In this document: positions 52,846 through 62,244 of the stretch, piece after piece | Layout of the letters: the number at the start of each line of letters is the position of its first letter | How positions within the stretch are numbered: the first letter of the stretch is position 1 | Assembly (NCBI GenBank): GCA_964429695.1 | Contig: CAYSCS010000079.1 | Location: forward strand, 1-64,000 | Direction: 5' to 3' | DNA from: CAYSCS01 sp964429695 | GTDB lineage: Bacteria; Acidobacteriota; Aminicenantia; Aminicenantales; Aminicenantaceae | DNA length: 64,000 nt | Notes under the pieces: model-generated | Seen by the model: only the letters and a program-made list of their open reading frames with translations | The model's database searches: none | Told to the model about the DNA's origin: nothing | Translations under genes and position numbers: made by a program

Positions 52846-55125
52846 ATGAAAATGAATGAGCTACAGAAGAAGCATGAAATTGATTTGATCCAATATTGGG
52901 GAATGATTATCAAGCGAAAATGGGTCATTCTAACCTTCACGGGAATGCTTGTCTTTTTTACAGGAATTTTTTCTTTTCTCGCTACACCCATCTATAAATC
53001 AACAGTGACATTATTGATAGAAGAAGAATCCTCCAAAATGTTGAGCATTGATGAGGCTTTTGGGTTCCAGTCTTCTGTAATTCAAGATTTGAGATTCTTT
53101 AATACCCAGCTTAAGCTTTTGAAAAGCAAATCGCTGGCAGAGAGAGTTGCAAAGAGAATGAACCTTCTAGCAAGAAAGGAATTGAGTTCAGGAAATTCCG
53201 GGAAGAGCTTGACCGGATTGATCAAGGATTTCGCTACCCTAAAATGGCTGAAATCAAGAAAGGCAGATGAGGGAAGAGAGTTAAAACCTGTTCCTAGGGC
53301 GGATGCATATTCAAGTATTGCAGAATCCATAAGGTATAAAATTGAAGTAAGACCCCTCCGAGACACTAAATTGGTTGAGGTAAGCTATTCTTCCCCTGAT
53401 CCAATACTGGCTGCAGACCTAATCAACACCCTTGCGGAGGAGTTTATTGATTTCTCGATAGAGAAACGCTTTGAGACCACTCAACAGGCCTCAAACTTTT
53501 TAAACGAGCAGATTTCAAATCTTCAGGAGGAATTGGTTGCCAAACAGAAGGAACTCCAGAGATACGGTCAAGAAAAGGAGATTTTCTTTTTGAGTGATGC
53601 CGAAAGTACAGCCGTAAATAAATTTGCAAGTTTGAACGCTGCCTATACTCAAGCTCAGATTAACAGAATCAACGCAGAAGCAACTTATCGGGAGCTTAGA
53701 GATCTTGATGTAGAATCCCTGCCTCAATTTGTAAATAACCCTGTGATTCAACAGTTCAAGACTGAATATTCGAGAATGAAAAATGATTATGAGGAGAAGA
53801 GTAAAATTTTTAAACCAGATTATCCTGAGATGATTCAGCTCAGGGCAAAGCTGGAGAGCATGAAAGAAGAGCTCAAGAACGAAATCAGGAAAGCGGTGGA
53901 GGCTGCAGAGACAGAATATAGGTCAGCCTTGAATAGAGAACAATCCTTATTGAGATTGCTCGAACAGCAAAGGAGTGATGTGGTGCGCATGGACTCCAAT
54001 GCAATCCTATATAACAGCCTGAAGATTGAAGTGGAGAATATGAGGAGGCTTCTAAATTCTCTTGTAGAGAGGAGGAATGAGACTTTGGTCTCAGCGAGAC
54101 TGGAGGGGTTTAAAACAAGCAATATTACCATTATCGACAGGGCAGAGGTACCTAAAAAGCCAGTTTCCCCCAAGAAAAAGTTGAATTTAATCTTGGCTTT
54201 TTTGATTGGATTGTTTGGGGGAGTGGGACTCTGTTTTGTTCTTGAATATTTAGATAATACTATCAAAGGTCCAGAAGATGTAGAAAAACTGGTGGGTTTA
54301 CCTTCGTTGGGAATAATTCCCTACCTCCCTTCTGATGAAGAAGGAGAGAGAAAGACAGGTAGTAAACATTATGGCTATTCCTATGGAGAAAAAAGCGAGA
54401 AGAAAGATGAGGCCGTAGAAGTGAAGAGAATTGAACTTGTGAATCATCTCTACCCCAACCTTTCTATCTCTGAAGATTATAAAACAGTGAGAACTTCCAT
54501 CCTCCTCTCTCATGCTGATAACCCTCCCAAGACTTTGCTTTTTACAAGCTCATTACCCCGAGAAGGAAAAACTGTAACAGTGGTTAACATGGCTGTCTCT
54601 TTCTCTCAACTGGATGAAAAGGTTCTCGTAGTGGATGCAGACTTGAGGAAACCTAGGCTTCATAGAATATTTAAAGCCAGAAACACGGGAGGATTGAGTA
54701 GTTATCTTACAGGAAAGCTTTCTCTTAAAGATATAATTTTAAAAACTTCAATCCCTAACATCTGGCTCCTTCCAAGTGGACCAATACCTCCAAACCCTGC
54801 GGAGCTTCTAAATTCGAAGAAAATGAAAGAAATGCTCGAGGAAATAAAAAAAGGATACGATATTATTCTTATCGACACTCCTCCTGTTCTTGCCGTGATT
54901 GATACTCTGATTGTCTCAAATCTTGTGGATTGTATAGTCTTTATCATTAAAGCAGGGAAGACGACTAAAAAACCATTCAGGAACTCAATCGAGGAGCTAA
55001 GAAGGGCAAAGTCCAAAATTATTGGAGTTGTCTTCAATGAATTAAAGGTTAAGAAGGGAGATTACTATTTCATGAATTATTATCGATATCATCAATACAA
55101 CCATTATGGAAATGAGGAGGGATGA
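52846..55125 (+). CDS. wzc: Wzc-type polysaccharide copolymerase and BY-kinase
   Basis: 759 residues in one chain. Wzz domain: first membrane helix about 25-50, periplasmic coiled-coil region about 220-420, second helix about 447-468 preceded by the Pro-rich VPKKPVSPKKK. Cytoplasmic BY-kinase domain: Walker A SSLPREGKTVTVV (Lys575), Walker A' VVDADLRKPR (Asp597), Walker B ILIDTPP (Asp677). The C-terminal tail has seven tyrosines in the last 25 residues (DYYFMNYYRYHQYNHYG), the autophosphorylation cluster. It controls chain length and polymer export in cycles of phosphorylation; the PHP phosphatase at 60091 is the likely opposing enzyme. Confidence 0.95.
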   Translation: MKMNELQKKHEIDLIQYWGMIIKRKWVILTFTGMLVFFTGIFSFLATPIYKSTVTLLIEEESSKMLSIDEAFGFQSSVIQDLRFFNTQLKLLKSKSLAERVAKRMNLLARKELSSGNSGKSLTGLIKDFATLKWLKSRKADEGRELKPVPRADAYSSIAESIRYKIEVRPLRDTKLVEVSYSSPDPILAADLINTLAEEFIDFSIEKRFETTQQASNFLNEQISNLQEELVAKQKELQRYGQEKEIFFLSDAESTAVNKFASLNAAYTQAQINRINAEATYRELRDLDVESLPQFVNNPVIQQFKTEYSRMKNDYEEKSKIFKPDYPEMIQLRAKLESMKEELKNEIRKAVEAAETEYRSALNREQSLLRLLEQQRSDVVRMDSNAILYNSLKIEVENMRRLLNSLVERRNETLVSARLEGFKTSNITIIDRAEVPKKPVSPKKKLNLILAFLIGLFGGVGLCFVLEYLDNTIKGPEDVEKLVGLPSLGIIPYLPSDEEGERKTGSKHYGYSYGEKSEKKDEAVEVKRIELVNHLYPNLSISEDYKTVRTSILLSHADNPPKTLLFTSSLPREGKTVTVVNMAVSFSQLDEKVLVVDADLRKPRLHRIFKARNTGGLSSYLTGKLSLKDIILKTSIPNIWLLPSGPIPPNPAELLNSKKMKEMLEEIKKGYDIILIDTPPVLAVIDTLIVSNLVDCIVFIIKAGKTTKKPFRNSIEELRRAKSKIIGVVFNELKVKKGDYYFMNYYRYHQYNHYGNEEG

Positions 55126-55232
55126 ATAAAATAGAAAAATTTTTATATTGATTAGGGAAAGAAGGATTAAGAAAAGAAGGAGCTTGAAGAGGGAAGGAGC
55201 AGAGAAGGGAAGAATCAGAATGAGCAACTTCA

Positions 55233-56651
55233 ATGGAAAAAGTAGGCTTAAAAAGAGATAGAATCATCTACTCAATCATCGAATTTGGCATATTGGGGTT
55301 ACTTGTTTTCAGCCCATTGCCTGCAGGCTCAGTGCCTGAGTGGTCGGTGCTCGTGATTGAGTTAACCGCGATTATTCTTCTTTTATTCTTTTTTTTAATA
55401 AAAGAGAAACCATTACCAGATAAAATCTTCCCTCAATTCATGAAATGGCCCAAATATTTTTTCTCTTCCTTTTTAATCCTTATTTTTCTCCAGATAATGC
55501 CCCTTCCTACGTTCCTAGTGAAAATAATTTCTCCTAGTGTTTATTCCTTCAAAGCATCATTTTCTCCAGCATCTTCAGTGACAAAATTTATGACCCTTTC
55601 GATTATACCTTCCCATACCCTAAAACTGGGACTTGAGATAATTTCATACTTCATAATCGGTTATCTCATTTTGAAAACCACTTCTAAAAAGACTCAGATC
55701 TTGAGAATCATTTATGTTTCAATTGCGATGGGAATGTTTGAGGCATTTTACGGGTTATTTGAGCTTTATAATAAAAATCCACGAATTTTATTCTATAGAA
55801 AAATTTATCATTTAGATTCTGTTACAGGAACCTTCGTCAATCGCAATCATTTTTCAGGTTACTTGGAGATGATTATTCCCCTTGTGATTGGAATCATTTT
55901 AGCAAGAATCTATATTTTTTCATTTCCGGGATTAAATTGGAGAGAAAAGGTTCATTTAATTTCTGAAAAGGGGATATCGAAAAACATTGTTTTGAGTTGC
56001 GGCGTTATCCTGATGTCTATTTCTGTGTTGTTCTCAAAGTCTCGTTCCGGAGTTTTCATTCTAATCTTGTGCTTTATTCTTTTCTTTGGGCTGATTAGCG
56101 TCTATTTTGGAGTTTCTACTTCCCAGAAAAGATGGATAAGGAATTTTATTTTGATTTTATTTTTATTCATATTAATCATTTCTATTTACACTGGAATTGA
56201 CGCTACAATTGAGAGATTTGCATTGGATAATCTCCTTAAAGAGGGGAGACCTGTTTTTTGGGGAAATTCTCTAAGGATATTTTCCGAGTATCCGATTTTT
56301 GGGACAGGACTAGGAACCTTTCCTTCCCTTTATCCTGATATTATGGAAGATGGAAAGCTGATAAGAATATATCATGCCCACAATGACTTCCTGGAATACT
56401 TATGTGAAACAGGAATATTGGGATTTATTTTTCTCTTCGGGGGAGTTTTCATTATGCTGATAAAAAATTTCATCCTTTGGCAGAAGAGAAGACATCCTGA
56501 AGTTAAAGGGCTTGCTCTTGGAGGGATAATTGCCAGCTTGAGTATTCTGATTCACAGCCTGACTGATTTCAATCTTCATATACCCGCTAATATACTTCTT
56601 TTCTCTATTATCCTGTCTCTCACTACAGTTATTGTTCATTATAAAAAATAA
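55233..56651 (+). CDS. O-antigen ligase/polymerase family protein (second copy)
   Basis: 472 residues, about 10-12 hydrophobic helices. It contains TGTFVNRNHFSGYLEMI before the periplasmic loop and RIYHAHNDFLEYLCETGILGF, the typical His-containing motif of the Wzy_C/WaaL family. Located between kinase and TPR protein, while the other Wzy-like gene is among the glycosyltransferases. One may polymerise and the other ligate or polymerise a second polymer. The 107-base gap before it is purine-rich without a gene. Confidence 0.87.
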   Translation: MEKVGLKRDRIIYSIIEFGILGLLVFSPLPAGSVPEWSVLVIELTAIILLLFFFLIKEKPLPDKIFPQFMKWPKYFFSSFLILIFLQIMPLPTFLVKIISPSVYSFKASFSPASSVTKFMTLSIIPSHTLKLGLEIISYFIIGYLILKTTSKKTQILRIIYVSIAMGMFEAFYGLFELYNKNPRILFYRKIYHLDSVTGTFVNRNHFSGYLEMIIPLVIGIILARIYIFSFPGLNWREKVHLISEKGISKNIVLSCGVILMSISVLFSKSRSGVFILILCFILFFGLISVYFGVSTSQKRWIRNFILILFLFILIISIYTGIDATIERFALDNLLKEGRPVFWGNSLRIFSEYPIFGTGLGTFPSLYPDIMEDGKLIRIYHAHNDFLEYLCETGILGFIFLFGGVFIMLIKNFILWQKRRHPEVKGLALGGIIASLSILIHSLTDFNLHIPANILLFSIILSLTTVIVHYKK

Positions 56652-56717
56652 AGTTAAAAGAAAGAATAAAAAACTAGAGGCAAAAAGGAAAATAAATTTT
56701 TAAAGCTAAGAAATAAG

Positions 56718-58403
56718 ATGAGAAGAGGGAAAAAGATTTTATGGGTAGTGTTCATTTCTTTTATACTTTTTCTAGATGTCTTAATTTGTATAAATATTTA
56801 CTTTTTTCGTAGCGCAGAAAAAGAGAAAAACGCGGAAAAAAAAATAAGAATTCTGGAGAAGGCCAATAAATTTTACCCCCTAAACGACCTAATTTATTGG
56901 GAGATTGGAAAGAATTACTATGAATTAGGCTTAGAGAAACTTGAAGATAGGATAAGAGGCGAACAGTATTTTTCTAAATCTATTCATAATTTTAGAAAGT
57001 CAATAAAGCTTAATCCTGCATCTTATTTTGTGCACTTCAATCTTGCCCATGCTTTGTTTTATAGAAGCATCCTAAATCCCTCTTTAAAGGATGATTTCTT
57101 GGAAGAATATAAAAAAACGATTCTTCTTGCCGGACAAAATGATGAGATATATTACGAAGTAGGAAAATTTTTGTTTTCACAATGGCCAAAGCTTTCTGAA
57201 GACGATAGGAAGTTTACCTTAGATGTATGTAAAAGAATCGACTTCCTGAGGGAAAGAGAAAGGCTTCGCACCTTTCTGAATATTTGGGATTTGAACATTA
57301 AGGATTATAAAGTTATTAGGAAAATCATTCCCGAAAGCCCTCAAGTTTACCGGGAGTACGCGCAATTTCTTGGGGAGAAAGCACTTTCTCTCAAGGAGAG
57401 ACAGGAAATTCTTGCTCTTGCAGATTTCCTCGAGTTTGAAAAGGCTAAAAAAGATTTTCAATTGGGGGAAAAAGAATTCTACTACTATCGATATAAAAAG
57501 GCAGGGGCTTATTTTGATTCGTGTCTTAAGAGGTTGGAAAGAATAAAATTTTATCAAAAGCTTACTCATCAAAGCTTAATCTCTTTGGCAGAATTCAATG
57601 AGATTCGCAAGTTCTCTCTTCTTAATCTTGCTAAATGCCGCATTGAAGAAGGAGATGATTTTCAAGGTGTTGAAAACCTTTTGAGAAGATTTCTCTGGCA
57701 TGAAGAAAAGGTTGGGGAGATTAATAAGCTTGAAGATTATCTTATCAGGCGTGGATTGTTAAACGAAGATTTGACCTCAGACTTTGAAGACTTAAATAAA
57801 CTATCTTTCAAGCTTTTCCTTTATTTCAAGCAAAGTCGATATACAGATATCCTCAAAGCAGGGAATATTTTTCAGAGGAGCTTTTACCTGATTTCCGAAG
57901 ATAGAAAAGGGAAGATTGTTGAGGTTTTGACTTATTTTGGTGATTCTTGTCAAAAGATGGATAGACTCTTCGATGCAGAAGAATTTTATAAAAAAGCTCT
58001 TGAGCTTGAGCCAGACAACCTTGAAGTATTATTGAGGATTCGTAAAACCTATGAGAGATTGAATGAAGAGATGAAAATAAAAGAAGTCGAGAGAAGAATA
58101 GAAAAAATTCTTACCCCTAAAGAAGCATTTTCGGGAGATTCTATGATATACAGAGGGAAGGTGTTTAATTTTAGGCTGATGCTTGATGGTCGCAGGGGAA
58201 CCCTGAATTTGCAATTCAAAGAAGACTGTTGTAGAGATATGACTCCTGTGATAACCGTTTTCTTCAATGGAGAAATAATTTGGGAGGATAGCCTCAAGGC
58301 ACCTTTTCTTTCAGTCTCTTTCGATTCAAATATAGGCATGAATACTGTGGAGGTTGAATCTTTGGGATTTCCAGTTTCACTTTTGAAATTGACTTATGAA
58401 TGA
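56718..58403 (+). CDS. Membrane-anchored TPR protein
   Basis: 561 residues. One N-terminal membrane helix (KILWVVFISFILFLDVLICI), then helical repeats: EKANKFYPLNDLIYWEIGKN, SIKLNPASYFVHFNLAHALF and the clear TPR unit DAEEFYKKALELEPDNLEVL near residues 420-440. The last ~90 residues are beta-rich. Genes of this type often follow O-antigen-ligase-like genes and help assemble the export apparatus. Specific partner not known. Confidence 0.75.
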   Translation: MRRGKKILWVVFISFILFLDVLICINIYFFRSAEKEKNAEKKIRILEKANKFYPLNDLIYWEIGKNYYELGLEKLEDRIRGEQYFSKSIHNFRKSIKLNPASYFVHFNLAHALFYRSILNPSLKDDFLEEYKKTILLAGQNDEIYYEVGKFLFSQWPKLSEDDRKFTLDVCKRIDFLRERERLRTFLNIWDLNIKDYKVIRKIIPESPQVYREYAQFLGEKALSLKERQEILALADFLEFEKAKKDFQLGEKEFYYYRYKKAGAYFDSCLKRLERIKFYQKLTHQSLISLAEFNEIRKFSLLNLAKCRIEEGDDFQGVENLLRRFLWHEEKVGEINKLEDYLIRRGLLNEDLTSDFEDLNKLSFKLFLYFKQSRYTDILKAGNIFQRSFYLISEDRKGKIVEVLTYFGDSCQKMDRLFDAEEFYKKALELEPDNLEVLLRIRKTYERLNEEMKIKEVERRIEKILTPKEAFSGDSMIYRGKVFNFRLMLDGRRGTLNLQFKEDCCRDMTPVITVFFNGEIIWEDSLKAPFLSVSFDSNIGMNTVEVESLGFPVSLLKLTYE

Positions 58404-58436
58404 ACTCAGTCTCTATTTTTTAAATAAAATTTTATT

Positions 58437-59078
58437 ATGAATTTATTCTGGGAAATGAGAAAAGTAACCTTTTATTTTTTTAAAAGGCTCTTTGATATGA
58501 TAGTTTCCTCTCTGGGATTTTGTATTTCTCTTCCCTTATGGATTATTTTTTGTGCGCTAATCTGGATTGAAGATCAGGGTCCTATTTTTTATACGCAGGA
58601 GCGAGTAGGTAAAGATGGAAAGATCTTTCGTGCCCTGAAATTTCGCTCGATGATAAAGAATGCCGAGAATGGGCTTCCTGTTCAGGCTATAGAAAATGAC
58701 CCTAGGATCACAAGAATAGGGAGATTTTTAAGGGCGACCGCAATGGACGAATTGCCTCAATTGATTAACATCTTTAAAGGAGAGATGAGTTTTGTTGGCC
58801 CAAGGGCTTTAAGGCCAAAGGAAAGAGAGGTCTTCGGCAATTCTGAAGTGACAGAACTTAGAAATATTTTGGGATACAAAGAGAGGCATAGAGTAAGACC
58901 AGGGCTTACTGGGTATGCTCAAGTTTATCTTCCTCCCGATGCTCCTAGCCTTGAAAAATTTAAATATGATTTAATTTACATTGAAAAAATGAGCTTTCTT
59001 TTAGATTTGAAGCTCATCTTGTTTTCTTTCTGGATTTCATTCAGAGGGAAATGGCAGTCGAGAAGAAAAAAAATATAG
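58437..59078 (+). CDS. Undecaprenyl-phosphate sugar-1-phosphate transferase (PglC/WcaJ-C-type)
   Basis: 213 residues, the short monotopic form of the bacterial sugar transferase family. An N-terminal re-entrant helix (MIVSSLGFCISLPLWIIFCAL), then YTQERVGKDGKIFRALKFRSM, TAMDELPQLINIFKGEMSFVGPRALRP with the Asp-Glu catalytic pair, and RPGLTGYAQV. It starts repeat-unit synthesis by transferring a sugar phosphate to undecaprenyl phosphate, so it is the committing step for this locus. The extra N-terminal helices of large WbaP/WcaJ proteins are absent. Confidence 0.93.
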   Translation: MNLFWEMRKVTFYFFKRLFDMIVSSLGFCISLPLWIIFCALIWIEDQGPIFYTQERVGKDGKIFRALKFRSMIKNAENGLPVQAIENDPRITRIGRFLRATAMDELPQLINIFKGEMSFVGPRALRPKEREVFGNSEVTELRNILGYKERHRVRPGLTGYAQVYLPPDAPSLEKFKYDLIYIEKMSFLLDLKLILFSFWISFRGKWQSRRKKI

Positions 59079-59194
59079 ATTAAATTATGACTCATTAAAA
59101 ATAAAGGCTCAAGTGATTGAAGAGAGAGTGTAGTTTAGAGCTTTAAAATGAGACGAGAAGGCTTAAGATATGATTAAATCAAGGAGATTTTTTC

Positions 59195-60037
59195 ATGATT
59201 AGGATTCCAGTTACTATATTTATGATAATTTTCTTCAATCCCTTCTTTTTTTCTCTCCATCAGGAAGCCCCATCAACTGAATATAGAATAGGGCCAAAGG
59301 ACCTTTTAGACATCAATGTCTTTGGTGTCGGGGAGCTAAATGTAACTGTCAGAGTCTCAGAAGAAGGGAGAATAACTCTTCCCCTTCTAGGTGAGGTTGA
59401 GGTAGAAGGTTTAACTAAGAGCGAGGTGGAAAGAAAAATTAGTTCACTGCTTGAGGAGAAATATCTCCAGAATCCTCAAGTTACGATCTTCATTCGTGAG
59501 TATCAGAGTAAAAGGGTATCTGTTTTGGGTGCGGTGAGGAGCCCGGGGACATATGAACTCTTGGGCCGACAGACCCTGCTTCAAATCATTTCCCAGGCAG
59601 GCGGTTTAACCCCTGAAGCAGGAGAAGAAATTATAATTATTCGCCAGCTTTCTAATGGAAATAATACCTCACTAAAGATTTCAATTGAAGATTTAATTTT
59701 AAAGGGAGATGCAAAGCTAAATATTCCTCTTCAACCTAATGATATTATTAATATCCCCATTGATCAGGTAGTAAGAATTTATATCTTCGGTCAGGTTAGG
59801 AATCCAGGAGCTCTGGAAGTGAGAAGGTCCAATATTCCAACCTTGCTCAGAGCAATTGCTCAAGCAGGGGGGTTTGCTGAGAGAGCCTCAAAAGGAAGTG
59901 TCATAATCCGCAGAAGGGCTGAAGATGGGAAGGAGATTGAGATAAGGGTCAATGTAAAGGATATCCTGAAGGGGAAGAAAAAAGATATTCAACTCCAGGA
60001 GAATGATGTAATTTTCGTTCCTGAAACAATTTTTTGA
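59195..60037 (+). CDS. wza: Polysaccharide export protein (Wza-like, SLBB domains)
   Basis: 280 residues with a hydrophobic signal sequence (IPVTIFMIIFFNPFFFSL) without a lipobox cysteine. Poly_export domain: EYRIGPKDLLDINVFGVGEL, ISLP-like ITLPLLGEVEVEGLTKSEVE. Two SLBB-type repeats follow, VSVLGAVRSPGTYELLG and IYIFGQVRNPGALEV. It is shorter than E. coli Wza and lacks the C-terminal amphipathic helix that forms the outer-membrane pore, so the beta-barrel protein at 51542 probably supplies the outer-membrane channel. Preceded by AAGGAGA. Confidence 0.92.
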   Translation: MIRIPVTIFMIIFFNPFFFSLHQEAPSTEYRIGPKDLLDINVFGVGELNVTVRVSEEGRITLPLLGEVEVEGLTKSEVERKISSLLEEKYLQNPQVTIFIREYQSKRVSVLGAVRSPGTYELLGRQTLLQIISQAGGLTPEAGEEIIIIRQLSNGNNTSLKISIEDLILKGDAKLNIPLQPNDIINIPIDQVVRIYIFGQVRNPGALEVRRSNIPTLLRAIAQAGGFAERASKGSVIIRRRAEDGKEIEIRVNVKDILKGKKKDIQLQENDVIFVPETIF

Positions 60038-60090
60038 TTTACAATGGTCTTTCAAAGTAAGATAAAGTGAGCATAGATTTAGCATAAATT

Positions 60091-60903
60091 ATGAAAATGA
60101 TTGATTTACATTCTCATATTCTTCCTGGAGTGGATGACGGAGCAAGGTCCATTAAAGAATCTCTTGAAATGGCAAGAGTGGCATTTAGCGACCGGATTCG
60201 TACCATAGTTGCCACTCCTCATCTTTTTAGGAGAAATTATCCTCAGACAAACTTTGGAATTATCCATAAAAAAATTGATGAACTTAGAGAAGCACTGGCT
60301 GAGAATAATATTGAAATTGAAATCTTAAGAGGAGCTGAGGTGCATGTTTCTCATAACATAATCGATGAGATTAAGGTTCATAGGGAAGATTTACTCCTCA
60401 ATAAGGGTTCCTATTTATTCGTTGAATTTCCTTCTGAACATGTTTTTTCTGGAGTTAAAGATGTTTTTTTTAAAATCATGAACGAAGGAATTACCCCTAT
60501 TATTGCTCATCCCGAAAGGAACTCTGATTTCTCTCGAAGGCCATATTTGCTCTATGAATTGATTCAAATGGGAGCACTTTCTCAAGTGAATAGCGGAAGC
60601 TTCTCAGGAATCTATGGAAGAGAAGCAGAGCTAAGCGTTTTTCGTTTTCTTAAATTAAATCTGATTCATTTAATTGCAAGCGATGCTCACTCAGTTAATC
60701 GGATCCCTCCCCGGCTTTCCAAGGCAAGGGAAAGAGTAAGGTTAGTTTCAGGAGAGAAGATAGCCTGGTCGCTCGTCAAAGATAATCCACAGGCCATACT
60801 GGATAATAGAGATATCCCTTTTTTCCCTGACCCCGTAGATCCCAGAGAAAATGAGAAATCTTTGAAAATAAGGCTTCCGCATTTTTTTAGGAGAAGAGTT
60901 TAG
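60091..60903 (+). CDS. PHP-type protein-tyrosine phosphatase (CpsB/YwqE family)
   Basis: 270 residues. Metal-binding PHP motifs: MIDLHSHILPGVDDGARS at the N-terminus, VATPHLFRRNY, RGAEVHVSH, PIIAHPERNSDF and LIASDAHSVNR. The family dephosphorylates the tyrosine cluster of Wzc/CpsD-type kinases; having it in the same operon as the BY-kinase is the expected arrangement. The last codons run directly into a relic transposase on the opposite strand, so the operon's natural 3' end may have been lost to that insertion. Confidence 0.93.
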   Translation: MKMIDLHSHILPGVDDGARSIKESLEMARVAFSDRIRTIVATPHLFRRNYPQTNFGIIHKKIDELREALAENNIEIEILRGAEVHVSHNIIDEIKVHREDLLLNKGSYLFVEFPSEHVFSGVKDVFFKIMNEGITPIIAHPERNSDFSRRPYLLYELIQMGALSQVNSGSFSGIYGREAELSVFRFLKLNLIHLIASDAHSVNRIPPRLSKARERVRLVSGEKIAWSLVKDNPQAILDNRDIPFFPDPVDPRENEKSLKIRLPHFFRRRV

Positions 60904-61987
60904 TCAGAATAAACTTAGAGTGTAAAATTGGTCGTTGGCTAATCCATGGTATTAAGGTTGGGAAGAGTTTCTGGTAGAGGTCGGTAAGTTTATCCAGCTG
61001 CATCATTGGAAAAAAAGCCACCAGCTTTGAACACTCACGTTCCATCCTCAACTTCTTGAAGGGTGTCATTCCCAGGGTCGAGTGATAGCGTAAGGTATTA
61101 TACATGAATTGCCACCGCAGGGCTCTGAAGTAAAAATCTTTCAAGTCAGCGCAACGCTCTATCTGCGGGATGTAAAACTCATTATCGTCAGTCTGATGCG
61201 AGCGTTCGACAAAAGCCTGATACTCTTTCTTGCCCTTGGGAATGTGCACCAGCTCCGCCTGAAGTGGGGAGAACACGTTGCCGGTTCAGGTACTCTAACT
61301 TATCCACCGATTTACCCCCAAACTCCTCGCCGTTATCCGTCTGAAGGGTTATCTTATGCTCCAGGCCAAAACTTCGCAGAAAGTAAATCAGACTCAGCAT
61401 GAAGAGAAGTCCGTTAGTAAAGGTCTTCTCAAAGGAGTAGGCGATAAACCTCAGCCTGGTTTTGACATCGATGGCTGTCCACTAATAGGCAGGGATGTTT
61501 ATCCTCTTAGCCCAGCGCAGAGTCTGCTTAGAGAGGGTAGTGGCATCATACACCTCCTTCAGGTCAACCTGAAAGTGCTGTAAGGGATAAAGGGGCTCAA
61601 AATCATAGAAGCGGTTGCGCCTTCTGTATCTCGACCGCTTATACTTACCGCTGAGCTTATAACGGCGTAGGACATAACGGACCGTGGATGGCTTTATCTC
61701 GACCCCACGTTCCCGCAGTATCCGGGCTAACCGCTCTCTCCCATAGCCGCTCTTCTTCCTCTCCGCTATAACCATCGCCTCCACCGCCACCGATCCTTCA
61801 GCCCTTCTTCCCCTGCCTCCTGCCATCGCCTTACCACCTTCCGCACCGTCTTCCTAGTGCTCCGATACAACCTCGATACCTCCGAGATACTACCCATCTC
61901 CTCATAGGCCTTTACTATCGCTTTCTTGGCTAAAATAGCTGAGCCCTTGTAAATCTCATAATAAATGGGGTATATATATTCTCTCAT
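60887..61987 (-). pseudogene. Relic IS481-like transposase (rve integrase core)
   Basis: Pieces of one transposase in order on the minus strand: an N-terminal helix-turn-helix (61987-~61780; SISEVSRLYRSTRKTVRKVV), a frameshift, then SGYGRERLARILRERGV and HFQVDLKEVYD (first Asp), an amber stop at 61482-61484, the same frame continuing with WTAIDVKTRLRFIAYSF and LQTDNGEEFGG (second Asp), a second frameshift near 61280, then KEYQAFVERSHQTDDNEF (catalytic Glu) and YNTLRYHSTLGMTPFKKL. All three DDE residues can be traced but no single frame joins them, so the gene is dead. The GC-rich sequence contrasts with the neighbours. The last codons spill into the phosphatase gene. Terminal repeats were not found. 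Confidence 0.88.
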
Positions 61988-62012
61988 TTGGGCTTGGGTT
62001 TCCTCCTTCCAT

Positions 62013-62037
62013 TTAAAAGTTTAAACAAAACTTTTAA
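62013..62037. repeat. 10-bp perfect inverted repeat
   Basis: TTAAAAGTTT (62013-62022), loop AAACA, AAACTTTTAA (62028-62037). It lies just upstream of the relic transposase start (minus strand), so it may be part of the old element's promoter or end region. Confidence 0.5.
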
Positions 62038-62184
62038 GGGAGGAAGCCCTGCTTTTTCAAGGACTAATTTGATAAAGGCCTTGGCTTCTTCAGCCCCGCC
62101 ACCAACTGCCGGACTATCCCTACGCCTCTTCCATATACTCCCCTTAACCTGGATACAATGTCCTAACCCAAAAGAAAATTTGCC

Positions 62185-62213
62185 TTGACTTCCTATTAAA
62201 ATGGTCTTATTAT
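62185..62213 (+). promoter_or_regulatory. Sigma70-type promoter of the surface protein gene
   Basis: TTGACT (62185-62190, 5 of 6), 17-base spacer, TATTAT (62208-62213, 5 of 6), 31 bases before the ATG at 62245. It lies just beyond the relic insertion sequence. Confidence 0.65.
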
Positions 62214-62244
62214 TTAAATTAGATTAAAGGCAGAGGAGGATTCA

